This document shows positions 1 to 11,542 of a DNA stretch of 64,000 nt, piece by piece. The translations under genes and the position numbers were made by a program. The notes beneath the pieces are model-generated. The model ran no database searches and was not told where the DNA came from. It worked only from the letters and a program-made list of their open reading frames with translations. The stretch comes from Gnetum montanum (lineage: Eukaryota; Streptophyta; Gnetopsida; Gnetales; Gnetaceae). Numbering within the stretch: position 1 is the first letter of the stretch; each line of letters opens with the position of its first letter. The stretch covers positions 321,341 to 385,340 of the forward strand of contig MNCI01033568.1 of NCBI GenBank assembly GCA_015680685.1, given 5' to 3'.

Positions 1-115
1 TGCATTTTTAGTTTAATTTTGTTTCTTATGTCCTTATGTATATATATTTTTTTGTTGCTATATATTTAGGTTTTTTTTTTTTTACACAAAATTTGCTAAC
101 TTCTCCTAAATTTTA

Positions 116-1797
116 TCATTGTAATTCTTGTAGGTAAGCAATAAGAATTGTAGCCCAAATAGCAGTAGAGGTAGAGTAAAGACACCAAAAAGAGAAAGCA
201 TTGAGATAACAAGAAGAAGATGAGAGGGTATCTAATGAAGCATTGGTTGCCTTAGATGACATGTTTGAAGATTTATCATTTGATGATGAGCCTCCTATTG
301 ACATTGCACATGGTATTCCAAGTACTTATTCATTTTAGTTTATGAATTTTATTTTATAGTTTTATATCAAAAAAAATTTTCCTTTTGATTTTTTTTGCAT
401 TGATGATTATGCTTGTTGTGATGCTTAAGCCTCTTCCAAAAGCATCCACTTCTACATTTTGTTTGAAGCCTTAGACTAAGGTTCCATATAAGACTAAGTT
501 TATGCAAGGCAATGTAGAAGACATGGTTGTTTAGTTGCAACAAATAGCTCCAGATGTTGCTAAGAATAGTTATCCTATGTTGCCTTGAGTGTCTTAGCAT
601 TTATATATATATTTATATTTTTTAATATTTTTACAGCCTTCTACATTTTATGCCTTAATTTTTTTAGTCGTTTTAAAGTGTTCTTGGTTACGTTTGTTTC
701 TTATTATTTTTATGTGTATATTTTATTATGGTTATTATAGTGTCCAAGAGTAGGTGGAATCTTGAGTGTGACATTGAACTTGATGAGTTACCTACCTTGC
801 CACCCGATGTGGAAAATGTTCCACGAAGATTATTTGAAGGGATCATTGAGTGTTCCCTATTATGTACCAATACTTCTTGGAAGTGCCAACACTCTAATGA
901 ATTCCTATGTGATAGGGTTGTGGCATTAGAAAAATAACAAGCTACAAGTAGCTAAAATCATGGACCTTAGAGATTTCAAGGAGTTTATAGAGGCTTATGT
1001 AGCCAATAGAGACTTCTTACAAACTAAGAACATTAAGTGGTCATGCTATTGGAGTGTCATCTAGAGCAATGTTACTTTAGCTAGAAGTAATGTTGAACAA
1101 GACATGAAAATAGGGCTATTGGTGTGCAAGATGAGAGATTGGTGGGATTACTACACTTGGGTTCTTAAGTGGGGTAAGAAACAAAAGGATCATAAGAAAC
1201 ATTACAAGGCAGAAAAGGAAAGCTACCTAAAGAGGCTATAGGAGGAGGCTGTGAAGAGTTGAAATCTTAAAATGTTCATGCAAGGAATAAACACAAAAGA
1301 TAAATTCAAGTTGTTTGAATACTTTTTGGTAGTGTTTAATTCCCCTACTCTTCAAATCACTACTACTTCTGAAGAGGCCACCATTGCCTCCTTTTCCTAA
1401 GAGCCTTTGGAGTGGACAGATGTTGATAGGAGAAACATCTTAAAAAGTGTAGACCTTGAAGAAATAGATTGGACTAACATGAGTGAAGAGAAAATTATTA
1501 ATAGGTTGAAGACTAATTCTCAAAACTTTGCACCAGAAGACCTTGCTCTAAAGTCTCTAGAGCTTTGTTTTAGAGTTTTTATTTTTAACATTTTTTATGT
1601 TATATTTCATATTTACCTATTTTTTGTTTAGTTTTAATTTTTTTTCTTTTATTTTTTATGGTTATGTTTTTTCTATAATGATTACTAATTTTTTTTTCAT
1701 TTTATGTCTTCGTTATGTGTAGGCTTCAAGTGATGGAAACAACCCTAGTGGTCATGTTGGTGATGATGTTCCTCCTCCTCCTCTAGTTTTTCCTTAA
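116..1797 (+). pseudogene. Intron-bearing gene remnant antisense to element F1; unrecognised product
   Basis: I do not recognise the product. Plus-strand coding blocks are separated by T-rich stretches that end in splice-acceptor-like TAG/CAG. Acceptors are visible near 133, 638, 730 and 1722. Blocks are about 134-320, 400-590, 731-937 and 942-1575, with a last exon at 1723-1797 that ends in TAA. The 942-1575 block reads in one frame, together with the block starting at 1407, interrupted by only a few stops that look like former CAG codons, and a frameshift near 940. The protein is charged (Lys/Glu rich); the last exon is Gly/Asn then Pro-rich, ending PPPPLVFP. A diverged copy of the last exon lies at 32,707-32,769, again antisense to a family-F gag-protease region. 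It could be a captured host gene or an extra element gene. Confidence 0.55.
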
Positions 1798-2595
1798 GCA
1801 TACTAATCTTGTTATATCTTTGGTTATTTTAGTAGTGGTGTTGAAATTATTTTTTTATTGGCTATTCATAGTCATTTGGGGCTATGAGACATTTTATTAG
1901 TATTTTTAATTATTACACAACACAACTAAGGCTATAGGACACTTTATTTATTTTGGTTATTTTTGTTGATTTTCAATCACACAGTGTGACTATGGCTATT
2001 GGCATGGATACTTTGGCTATAAAATATTTAATTTTACATACATATTTTTATTTTATTTCATATATTATTTGTATAAATAAGGCTACGTGTTTAAATTGTA
2101 AGACTATAAAGAACAATTTGTAGTCAAATGTAAACATAAAGTAATCAAGTGAGGAAATTGTAAAATGCAATGTAACATGCTATTATGTGGTAGGAAAAAG
2201 GCTATGATGCATTACCAGTTTAAGGCCTTGGTAGTTCATAGTATATTTTTATGAGTTTTATGATTTAAATTTTTTTATATTTTTTTCTATTTTAAATTTT
2301 TATGGTATTTTCATGTTTTTAAAAGAAAATCATAAAAGACAAATTATGAATACGAATAAATTATAAATTTCATGGAAAAATGTACAAGCAAGGCTAAGTA
2401 GTTATAATAATGCTATAACAAGATAAATCATGGTGAAATAAAATGGCACATGTAAAGAAAAGTTTGAAGTTATGCTATGAAGTAAAATGGCACATGGTAT
2501 TAACATAAGAGGTAAGTGAATGAAAGATGTATTCAATTATGCAATTGTTTCCTCATCTTCAAAAGAATAGGAAAAGTATACAATCTCTATTGTAC
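1798..2595. other. Non-coding AT-rich stretch between antisense gene and retropepsin
   Basis: No coding frame seen. Several GGCTATG(G)-type words recur (for example near 1878, 1928, 1990 and 2022). A loosely similar stretch follows the second copy of the antisense gene at 32,770-33,290, so this is probably the 3' flank or UTR of that gene inside the element. Confidence 0.45.
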
Positions 2596-2599
2596 AATC

Positions 2600-3310
2600 C
2601 TATACTCTCTATTTCCCTCACTGACAATGTTAGATAAGATCTTTTCCTATGCTTCAGTCATGGCTTAGTTGTTTTCAGTCTTAGCTTGGTCTACCCCATT
2701 GGGCCTCTCGACTTTACTCTTGATAGTAGGAGTTTCTTCTTAAAACTCCACTTTGAACCCTTATTCAACATCAACATTATTGACTAATAAAGGGACCATA
2801 CTATTGTCATGTGTGATTATTTCAGCTCGTTCATAAGGTAGGTGAATTTCTTGGTGGATGGGAGAGAAAACTACTTATAATTGAGCTAACCAAGACCTCA
2901 AGATTAGATTGAATCCAGGTGTCTCTTTCACGACTAAGAAGTTGGCAGATGTGGGGAATTTTTTCCCTACTAGAAAGTATAAAGAGATAGAACCCTTCAC
3001 TACTACCTATGATCCATTGAAAGATTTGAGAGTAGAACTATGAGTGCTTTGCATGTGCTCTACTAGGCCTAGCTACTTAATATTGGTCAATGGTATAACA
3101 TTGGTTGCTACCCCATCATCAATGTGTATCCTATGTATTTTATATTACCTAACTCTTATGATTATAAAGAGAGAAGCCCTTATTATCTTGCCATCTTGGA
3201 GATTAATTTTTATCTTACTGTCATGAAACATTAGGGTAGTTGACTTCATTTCTTTCCTAGGAAAAGGTGGCACCATTACCACATTAATGGATTCTTAATT
3301 AATGGAAATT
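2600..3310 (-). pseudogene. Retropepsin (aspartic protease) of element F1
   Basis: Decayed gypsy-type retropepsin, which would cleave the gag polyprotein in virus-like particles. Minus-strand translation shows an active-site-like block IHIDDGVATNVIPL at about 3.08-3.13 kb. Downstream comes a block with GFNLIL and SWLAQL, then SPIHQEIHLPYE (about 2.84-2.97 kb). This is the order of the catalytic loop and the C-terminal hydrophobic block of retroelement proteases. The catalytic triplet reads D-D-G rather than the usual D-S/T-G, and the copy at 33.3-34.0 kb shares this. Stops and frameshifts make it non-functional. It follows gag directly and precedes the antisense gene. Confidence 0.65.
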
Positions 3311-6103
3311 TCTTCACTAATATAAATTGAAGTCAACATCCTCACTAAGGCTTCATAGTAAGTAGAGCACATCATTATGAGGTCATACAAGCTTAAGGAA
3401 GTATTCTTTTTCTTTAAGGAGAGTTCCACCTGCCCCATGGCATTGAGGAAGTTCTTGTTATTGTTCATTAATTTTTCATTTCTATTACCTTTTACTTTCT
3501 CCATTATACCTAGGATTAGAACTTCATATTTTAACATTTTTGGTTTGCCCCCCTTTCCCTTCTCTTTTTATTTATGATCCTCCCTAAGCTCATTAGTTAA
3601 AGTAGTTCAAGCATTTGAGCTTATAGAGATGGTTGAAATAGGTGTGGGCTTTGGTGAGTCCACTTCCTTCAATGCTCTTATTTGCTTGTTGTCTTTGGCC
3701 TTAGGCTTGGGAACAATATTATTGCATTGCTTGGTTGATGAGCTTTTGTTATTAGGTTATGAAGAGGTTGTTGCATTAGCCACCACGGGAGGATGTTAGT
3801 CAACATGGGTTATAGGATTAGTGGTAGTGGGAGGGGGCTCTCTGATGATGAATGATTCCTTAAGAGTCATAGGTTATGGTATCCTTCTGACAAAAGGAGT
3901 CCTTGAACTCAACAAAGTTGAAAAGTCCCTATCATCATGAGGTACCTAAATCACCAATGGATCCTAGCTAGGTCTTAGGCCATTACTAATGTTAAATTCT
4001 ACTATTGTGTAAGAGATATTATTTGCATTCAATAGATTTATGTATACTTGCATGTATTGGTTATGGGGCCTACCTAGGTTAGAAGAGTCTAACACTAACT
4101 TTCCATTTTCTATCATATTTTGCAAGTCATACTTTAAGGCCAAGTAAAAATTGGTATCATGATCAGGCAATTGATGAGAGTGGAAAAATCGATCTATTTT
4201 GAAATATTTTAGCACTAGTGGATCATCCTTGGTTGCTACAATGGGATCCTTAGTGATCTCACATAATCAATCATGCCTCTTGCTAGCATTCTCAATCATT
4301 TGCTTATACTATATACAACCACTTTTGAGAAACTACTCAGGGAGCTCAGATGATTTCAAGGGTAACTTCATGTATTTTGATGAATATTTTTTTTCAAAGT
4401 TAGGTCTAAATTGATTAGAGGTAGAGGCCTCAAATGTTTAAGGTTGAGTGGTTGTGGTAGGGGCCTTTGGTTGATTCATCTTTGGCCCTTGTTTAGTTTT
4501 TTCTTCTTTTCCCATAGTCATCACAGCTACATGGTTTTGCTTTCCTTTATTAATATTCTTCCTTATGTGCTAGTTCTTATACATTGTATAGGCTAGGTTT
4601 CCACTATATTTTGCAGCATCTTCTATGTTTTTGGTTTGAAAGAAATCATGGCTAAGGTACCAAGGGTCTAGGTAATAAAGTTTGAACTTGATAAAGTCAT
4701 TGACTACCCCCTTGAAAATGGCTAGAAGATGCATTTCAACTATAGGCTTAGGAATCTCATTAAGGAAACAATTCCACTGTAACTTCTAGATAAGTTCAAG
4801 ATTCCCTTACTTGATTTTCATTAGTTGATTAAGGATTGTACTAGATTTTAAGTTATACTTAAAATGTTTGATGAATTATGAGATCAAGTCATCTAACAAG
4901 CCTATAGACCCTCTAGGTAATGCATAGTACCAATCCAAGGCTTTCCTAGTGAGGGACATAGGGAAGATGTGCATATAGTATGAGACCAAGTTTGTAACAA
5001 TGGGTAATTAGAATAGAAGATAGTAATGTGTGTGTTCATATCACCCTCACTATTGTACTTGGTGAATTAGGGAATTGGAATGCTTAAAGAAAGAGTGATT
5101 TGGAGGATGTCTAGACTAAAGGGATCATCTTGCCAGAAGTTGATTATTTTAACCATCTACATGGTAGAAGCTTTGAGCTTGCATAGCTCTTTAGTAAGGT
5201 CTTAGATCATTTAGAAGGCTTGATCCAAGCCTTGGAATATTCTGGTGGGTTATGGGCTTTGTACAAATGGCTACAGAGGGAGTTGAGAGGCTTGAGACCA
5301 TGCAATGAGTAATGGCAATGATGGAAGAGGCTAGGTGATTACAGTGATAAGGGTTGAAAAATGAGAATGAAGTTTGCAGTGGAACTTGTGGGATAAAAGG
5401 GGAAAAGGGAGTATGAGAGGCTACATAGTTTAGGGTCCCGTTGAGGACCCACCAAGATGAAGAAGGGATGGGATGTGGTAAACACCATAAGAGATGATGG
5501 TGCAAATGAAGGTTTTGTTGCAAAGGACATTGAAGAAAATAGGAAAGTAGATTGAGGCATAGGCTAAGCTTGATGTATGGAAATAATGGTTGTTGATGCA
5601 AACATGGTAGGTTGAATAGGAGAAGAAGAAGATTAAGGAACTTGTCCCATAAATGACACAAGATATGCGGAAATAAGAATAGTTGTTTAAAGAGCTTATT
5701 GTTGTAAAAGGCTCTTGATAAAAGTGTCTAGTTCCGATTTAGTCTCAAATTCATCTTGCTCTTCTTGACGTTTGTTTGAACTAATCTCCTCACTCCATTT
5801 ATCAATATTTGTGAGTTGTATTAACATGTGAGCATAGAAGTCAGTTAAAGGAATATTTTCATAGGATGATGGGATGTATTTTGTCCCATCCAAATGTATA
5901 ATTTCAAACTAACACTTAGCATTAGAATCGAATCATGGTATGAGGAGGCCAACTTGTATTTTTACATAGAGGAAGTTATAAAACTCCCCATTCATCATCG
6001 TAAAGCCTAGATTCTTGCCTATGTACTTGACTAATTATCTATGCTCTATGATTGTTGGGTCTTTTGGGTCATAAGCTCGAACTCCATCTTGGTTGGGGGC
6101 CAT
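3311..6103 (-). pseudogene. gag of element F1
   Basis: Structural (capsid-like) gene of family F, minus strand, starting at an ATG whose codon is 6101-6103 (MAPNQDG...). Segments match the gag of the second family-F copy: the block around YIPSSYENIPLTDFYAHML (about 5.8-5.9 kb) pairs with YIPSHYDKISLTKFYVQML near 36.5 kb. The block with RFFHSHQLPDHDTNFYLALK (about 4.1-4.2 kb) pairs with a similar block near 34.8 kb. The Glu-rich stretch ending SLLQQ near 5.7 kb is also shared. I see no clear CCHC zinc knuckle. Frameshifts and many TAG stops break the frame. Confidence 0.65.
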
Positions 6104-7069
6104 GTAGGTAAGGTTGAGTTGCAATATGGTTGACATGTGAAAAGGCATTAACTAAGAATTTAGCTAGGTTGTGAATTGAAAGTCTTAGTGGGTGGGATTT
6201 CCCAACATATAAAAGGCTCAGCTTATAAAATATGGAAGAAACTACAATTGCAAAGGCAATGTAGATGGCAATGGTAGCTCTATGCACTACATTGGTCAAT
6301 ATTTAATTAATTAATAATTAATTTCTAAAAAAAATTTATGCCTTGGAATGTAGAAAATAATGGCTACATTGCAAATGGTTGCTGGAAAAATTTAATGTAA
6401 AAATGTTTTGGACCAGCTTCTAGTTTTTACACTGGGTTTGGATGACCACCCAACCACAACCTATAGTGTAGAAAATATGGTAAGCTTTTGGAGAAGCCTA
6501 AGAAATTTTGTTTTAAAAAAGTGTAAGTGAAAAAACAACAATGGGTTATACACTGGCCCTTGGAGAAACCTAAAATTAAATTTTCAAAAAATGAAAAGTG
6601 TAGGTTGCTATAGTTTTTTACATTGGTCTTTTAAAAGTCCAAAACTTGCTGTGAAAATGGTAGATTGCCCAAACCTACTACAATTTATTTGTTGGGCTTG
6701 AAAAAGCCTAACACTTAGCGTTAAAATGATAAATTATCAAAAGTTTTCACAACCTATGCATTGGGCTTTAGGAAAGCCCAACAACAACTCCAAAAATTAA
6801 AATGTAAGAAACAAGGCTATAGTTTTTACATTGGATTTTAGGGAAAAATGCAAAACCAATTTTTAGCATTAAACAAGAGGCCAAATAGGTTGTAGGATGG
6901 CATTGGTTTTAACAAAAATGACAATCAAAATTGTAGAGTTCCAAGGGTACGCTAGCTTTGGGAAGGCATCCAAAGTAAAATTTAAAGGTTTTTTCTAGAT
7001 GGATAAACAATGGCTGAAATTGGTTTCTAAGAAAAGGTAGAGTAGGATTAGGTGAAGAATTTGAGTAGA
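6104..7069 (-). other. Untranslated leader of element F1
   Basis: No gene seen between the primer-binding site and the gag ATG. The stretch holds repeated TTGGGCTT / AAAGCCCAA-type words (for example near 6425, 6555, 6690 and 6760), each about 100 bases apart, giving a degenerate repeat feel. The second copy has a shorter leader (36,736-37,233). Confidence 0.5.
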
Positions 7070-7088
7070 GGTCTTTCTTCTAGCACCA
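7070..7088 (-). other. Probable primer-binding site, element F1
   Basis: On the minus strand the LTR ends ...GGCATTACA, then 5 bases, then TGGTGCTAGAAGAAAGACC. Starting with TGG next to an LTR end is the mark of a tRNA-primed site. The same word, with a few changes, lies inside the 37,261 LTR at 37,234-37,252. I could not assign the tRNA. Confidence 0.55.
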
Positions 7089-7093
7089 GAAAC

Positions 7094-8243
7094 TGTAATG
7101 CCTAAAAAATTTAGTGTCAGAAGTCCAAAAATCTCAAGATGAAACAGTTTGGATTTGGATCCATGGGCCTTGAGAAAAGGATCAGAAGTACCCTGGACAA
7201 TATTGTCGATCACCCAAGGACTTACAATTTTTTTATTGATGCAAATAAATAAAATGGTAAATGGAAATCTAAATGTAAAGAAATGTGGAAAAAATTTATA
7301 TTGAACAAATGAAACTACAAAATTTTTATTAAAATAATGAAATTGTTCATAAAAACCAAGTTTAGATAATATAAATTTTTATGTCTTAAATGCATAAAAA
7401 TCCAAAGGGAGAATGCTTGGAACCTAATTTAGCTAGTAAGGTATGCTCTGTAGTTAGCTCTACTCTTTGGTAGCTCTGAAATACTATGCTCCTCAAGCTC
7501 ATCATTGGGATCTATGTTGTAGGTGGAGGGATGACTATGGATCCTTGGTAGATTTGCACTGATATGAAAGTCTTGGTGTTCAACTTGAATGCAAATTGCC
7601 AAAAGTCCTTTTAATGTAGTTAACTTTGATTTAAATAGGTGATTTTGTGATTAATTCATTAGTGCAAATTTTTTTCATGATTGTTGATAAATTGCTACAA
7701 ATTTTTGGTGTGAGCATAACATCTCTTTAAAGCATATTATCAAATTTGGATAGTTTTATGCATTTTACACTACCTCTATATGCTATCTAGCATAAAAATC
7801 CAAGGCCCAACATAAAAATTCAAAACCCAGATTTTATACACTATCTTTGCAGGTGTCCCTAGTGTAAACATTGAAAGCATGAATAGCCCAAGTGTAAAAA
7901 CTGCAATAGCCAGTGTATAAGCTGAAAAATACCAAATTTGATGGCCTATAAAGCATGTTCAACCTTCCCAAGCCTAGATATAGAGAAACTATAGACTTGG
8001 AAGATAAGGCATTCTCAACTTATGAAGCATTTTTTAGCCTCCATAAGCTAGGATGTGAGATCTACAATGTATGAACTACAAATTTTAATTTTATAATAAA
8101 AATTGTACCTGAAATTCCAATGATGCAGGTTACACTACCAGGTGTTGGGAAAAATAAGGTAATTATGCCTACCATCATTTTCCATCAAATTGCAAATGAT
8201 TATGATCATGGACTTCAACATAGATTTTCTTTGTGGTGTTTCA
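7094..8243 (-). repeat. 5' LTR of element F1 (family F)
   Basis: Begins TGTAATGCC and ends GTGGTGTTTCA in window orientation, matching the ends of the LTRs at 8405-9895, 11543-13871 and 37261-38772 (start TGTAACGTCC or a variant, end GATGGTGTTTCA). The primer-binding site just outside the low-coordinate end makes this a 5' LTR for a minus-strand element. It is shorter than its relatives. A conserved ACTTAC (GTAAGT on the minus strand) lies at 7220-7225. The upper end is less certain than the lower. Confidence 0.65.
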
Positions 8244-8404
8244 AGTTCCTTGGCTTTAAAAAGATGGAAAACTCTCCTCTTGCTCTTTAGAAAAATTATG
8301 TAAATTGAGCTAAGTATCCTACGTATATATAGACCTTTTGTGCTATGTCGATAGGGCTACATCAACTCATCCCACTGCATCAACAAGGCTAGATCAATGG
8401 AGCT
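8244..8404 (-). repeat. Fragment of an older gypsy LTR (promoter part)
   Basis: Between the F1 LTR and the F2 insertion lie 161 bases with a TATA-like word (TATATATAG near 8319) followed by words resembling the U3 of the type-2 gypsy LTRs at 59,815 and 53,400 (CATCAAC, CTGCATCAAC, GGCTA). It reads as a minus-strand LTR and is a candidate for the 3' LTR of G-old (resuming at 38,778). The rest of that LTR is not identified. Confidence 0.35.
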
Positions 8405-9895
8405 TATTGGACCTAGAAAATTTAGCTATTGGAATGGAAACTAGAATATCTCAGGTGTTAGAATAGTTTTAGCATCAAATCCCAAGGACCTTTGAAAAAT
8501 GAGATTCAAGGTACCCTAGACAGTCTCGTTGATCATCCAATGACTTACAAAAGTATCAATAGAAATGCAAATGGAAATAGAAATGAAAATGGAAATGGAA
8601 ACAAAAATGGAAATGGAAATAGAAATTGAAATGGAAATGGAAATGGAATAGCAGATCCAGAATGAAAAAATCACAAAAATGAAAATGTGAACTTAAATTT
8701 ACACAAAATTGAATTATAATTTTATTAAAATGGAAAACAAAGTAGAAGGTTCACAAGGTACATATTTGTATGCTAGGTTCACAAGAAGTCTTTTGGAAGA
8801 AGCTTGAAGTCTATTGGAGTTGGTAGGCTATGTTTTGCGTTAAACTCTATGATCTAGATTCTTTACAATTCTAGTTTTCAACCACTTCCTACTAGTTTCC
8901 ACCAAGATTTTCCACTATGGTCATGGATTGGTATCCCACCTTTGATGTAGTGGTATCATGTTGGGAGTCTTGATCCCTAGCATAGATACCAGTTTGTTGT
9001 CAAAGTTGTTTTAAGGCTGTAATAGGTTCTTAGCTGCAAAATGATTTCAAGTGAAAATTTCTTTTCTAGTTGTGGAACAAAACTACCTCCAATTTTTAGA
9101 ACCCTAATAGGGTATTTATGTTGGGATTTTATAGGTGTGGAATTGTTGTTTTTTGGTATATACATTATTATAATGATTGCTGATAGATTCATGTCTAACT
9201 ACCGGTGTAATAGTCATCAATTCTTAGCATGAATTACCATTTATAGTAAGTTTGAAATACACTGTAGCCACCAAAGCCCAACCATTTAATATAAATAGTA
9301 AATGAACTTTTGTAACTATGCTGGTATCATTCCAACAACTGAATGTTTGACCTTGGTGGGCTATGCTAAAGTTGCTAGAAACTAGTGGAAATTGTAAAAA
9401 CTGCTGGAAACTATGGAAAATGTTATCTACATTGGCCATGTTGCAACTACTGAAGACTTGGGGTGACTACTCTAGCCACTATTGGAAATATGAAAAATGG
9501 AAAATCCCAAAAATTTGAACACTATGTCTACACTAGGTTTTGTGGTGACTACACTATGTTGAAAATGAAAAATCCCAACAATTTCATCTACACTAGGGGG
9601 TAGATGGTTCTAGCGTAGTTGAGGCTATACCTCTACAAAAACCCATGAAGATGCAAAATTTGGTAATTCCCAAGGAATTTTTAGGCTTTCCAAACCAAAA
9701 TATAGATATGAGGTACCTTTTTCCACTTGGGAAGTGAGGCAATAACAACTTTTGAAGCATTCTCTAGCCCTAAAGAACTAAAGTATGCAAAATTGTAGCT
9801 CATGGACTACAAGTCTTACATTTACAATAAAATCTTACCACAAGTTGGGAAATGAAGTTTACAATTTGGCAACATGAATTTTTGATGGTGTTTCA
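8405..9895 (-). repeat. 3' LTR of element F2
   Basis: 1491 bases, starting TATTGGACC and ending GATGGTGTTTCA. It is co-linear with 37261-38772 throughout, including an (ATGGAA)-type simple repeat near 8570-8645, the AGTCTTGAT block near 8970 and TATAAAATCC on the minus strand near 9133. In a 66-base stretch I compared by eye, about 13 positions differ, mostly transitions, so the pair is old. Confidence 0.75.
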
Positions 9896-9909
9896 TTGGC
9901 CCCTCTCTA
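9896..9909 (-). other. Polypurine tract of element F2
   Basis: The minus strand reads ATAGAGAGGGGCCAA directly before the LTR start TGAAACACC. A purine run touching the 3' LTR is the plus-strand primer of LTR elements and supports 8405-9895 being the 3' LTR of a minus-strand element. Confidence 0.6.
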
Positions 9910-11542
9910 TTGATGTTTAGATAATTAATCTAAGAGACATCAACAAAGAATACAAAATACCACTACAAGTCCATCACCAATGTCCCCTCTCTGCGCTCAA
10001 TTCAGTAGTGTCAAAGCATCCCAAAGAGTGCTTGTGATGATGAAATAAGGTTATGATGAGATAATAAAGAGTAAAGGTAGAATTTGGTTACAAGGAAATG
10101 GTCATGATGGTTAATAATGAATTCCAAATATTGACATCATGACTACAATGTGGCACCAACATGTCAATCAATCAATAGGTCTTTGCACTTTGTATTTTGA
10201 AGTGTTGCCACACAATAATGGATTTGAGGAACCAACATCTCAAGACAAAGTTTCTTTTGCCATTATGCTCCTCCTTTTACATGTTTGAAGCCATTGGTTT
10301 ATCTTTTTGGGCTTCATTAGCTATTCGGCTTCTTGTTAATTTCCTTCCTCATTTTTTTGGGGATGAAACCTTCATTGGGCTTCATTATCAAGGTCAGTTT
10401 TGATTTGGTTTTTCAATTGAATGATATGTGTTATACTCAATGGACTTCATGGTTTTCCCATTGAATAAGATGTGTTACATTTCAACAGACTTGTAAATGG
10501 AGCATAATGAAGGAATGTCATATGGCCGCAATGCATGAGTGTCAAACATAGGTTAACATTGCTATTTATGATTAGGAAGGTTATAAATAGGCTACAAGGT
10601 TGGGCTCAAGGAGTCGTAATGATAATGCTGTGTAAAAAGCACTCTTGGCACAGTAGGATACTCATCGAATCTTGCACATCAAGGTTACATGATGACTTGA
10701 TGTTGTAATAGGTTGCATTTTCACAATGAAATCAAGCTTCATCCTACAAGCACAATTGCAAGAGGACTAGAAAACAAGATAGAGAAAACATGTTCTTATA
10801 AAGTAATGCGTAGGCCACATCAGACAACCAAAAAACCAGGTCACAATTGTCCCAACATAGAGAGATCTATGCGATGTGTATCAAATTTGCAAAGTTTTGT
10901 AGTTCATTAATTATGCCAAACAATGAGAGTAAGGGAGCGAGGATGCAAGCTTGCTTGTTGTAGACCATTGAAATCATCAAGATCAGTCATTCATTACAAA
11001 CTATCAACAATGGTAAACAACACTATAAGGAAACATATTTGTGCTAGATGTAATTAGGGCTATGTGATGGCTTTAATGTTGCATTGCAAGGATTTGATGA
11101 TGTCATGAGCAAGGCTAAGTTCTAGCAAGGAACTTGGTTTCATGTGTTTTCTCCTCACCATTGTTATCTTAGCTGGGAACTTTGACTAAAGGACCTTTTG
11201 TGATGCTTTTGGCTTTAAGGTTAATAATCATAAGGCTACTTCAGGATGTCAATGTTGTATGATAGAATAGTTTTGAGGCTTAGTTCTTGGATATTTTAGG
11301 TCAACTTGGTCTAATGACATTACAAAGGGGATCCATGTAGGCTTTAACACCAATCAAATTTTTCTCCTTATTCTCTTGGCTCATTTCCGCATGACAACAT
11401 AAATACATGAAGTGGAATCTATGTGATAAAATGATTAAATTATGTCAAAAAATGAAAAATAATCTAATAATAAAGCACAAGTGGGTCAAAAAATTAAATC
11501 AATGTCAAAATAGATCAAAACATGCTCAATGAAAGTTACTAG
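9910..11542. other. F2 interior, no recognised gene
   Basis: No credible coding frame. There is a TATAAATAGG word near 10,583. A 27-base word at 10,854-10,880 recurs in inverted orientation at 14,049-14,075, on the other side of the nested solo LTR. Short ORFs (68 and 65 codons near 10.2 and 10.7 kb) show no family features. Confidence 0.5.

Larger units (their letters stand above)
1..8243 (-). mobile_element. Gypsy-like LTR element F1 (family F), partial
   Basis: Minus-strand element truncated by the window start. In element order it has an LTR (7094-8243), a primer-binding site just inside it (7070-7088), an untranslated leader, gag (from 6103 downward), a retropepsin (about 3.3-2.6 kb) and then a plus-strand gene remnant (116-1797). 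No reverse transcriptase, RNase H or integrase motif is visible between the retropepsin and the window start. The same order (gag, protease, antisense gene) recurs at 31.7-37.3 kb, so the two copies define one family. The missing pol could in principle lie beyond the left edge, but the copy at 8405-38772 argues against that. Gag and protease frames are broken in many places, so the element is dead. Confidence 0.75.

Noticed and set aside
5191-5661. 156-codon minus-strand ORF
   Set aside because: Lies in a shifted frame of the F1 gag region, Leu/Pro/His-rich, with no match to the homologous region of F2; treated as a shadow frame.
10713-10910. 65-codon ORF containing the 27-base inverted-repeat word
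   Set aside because: No family features, and the inverted partner is not in an equivalent frame.
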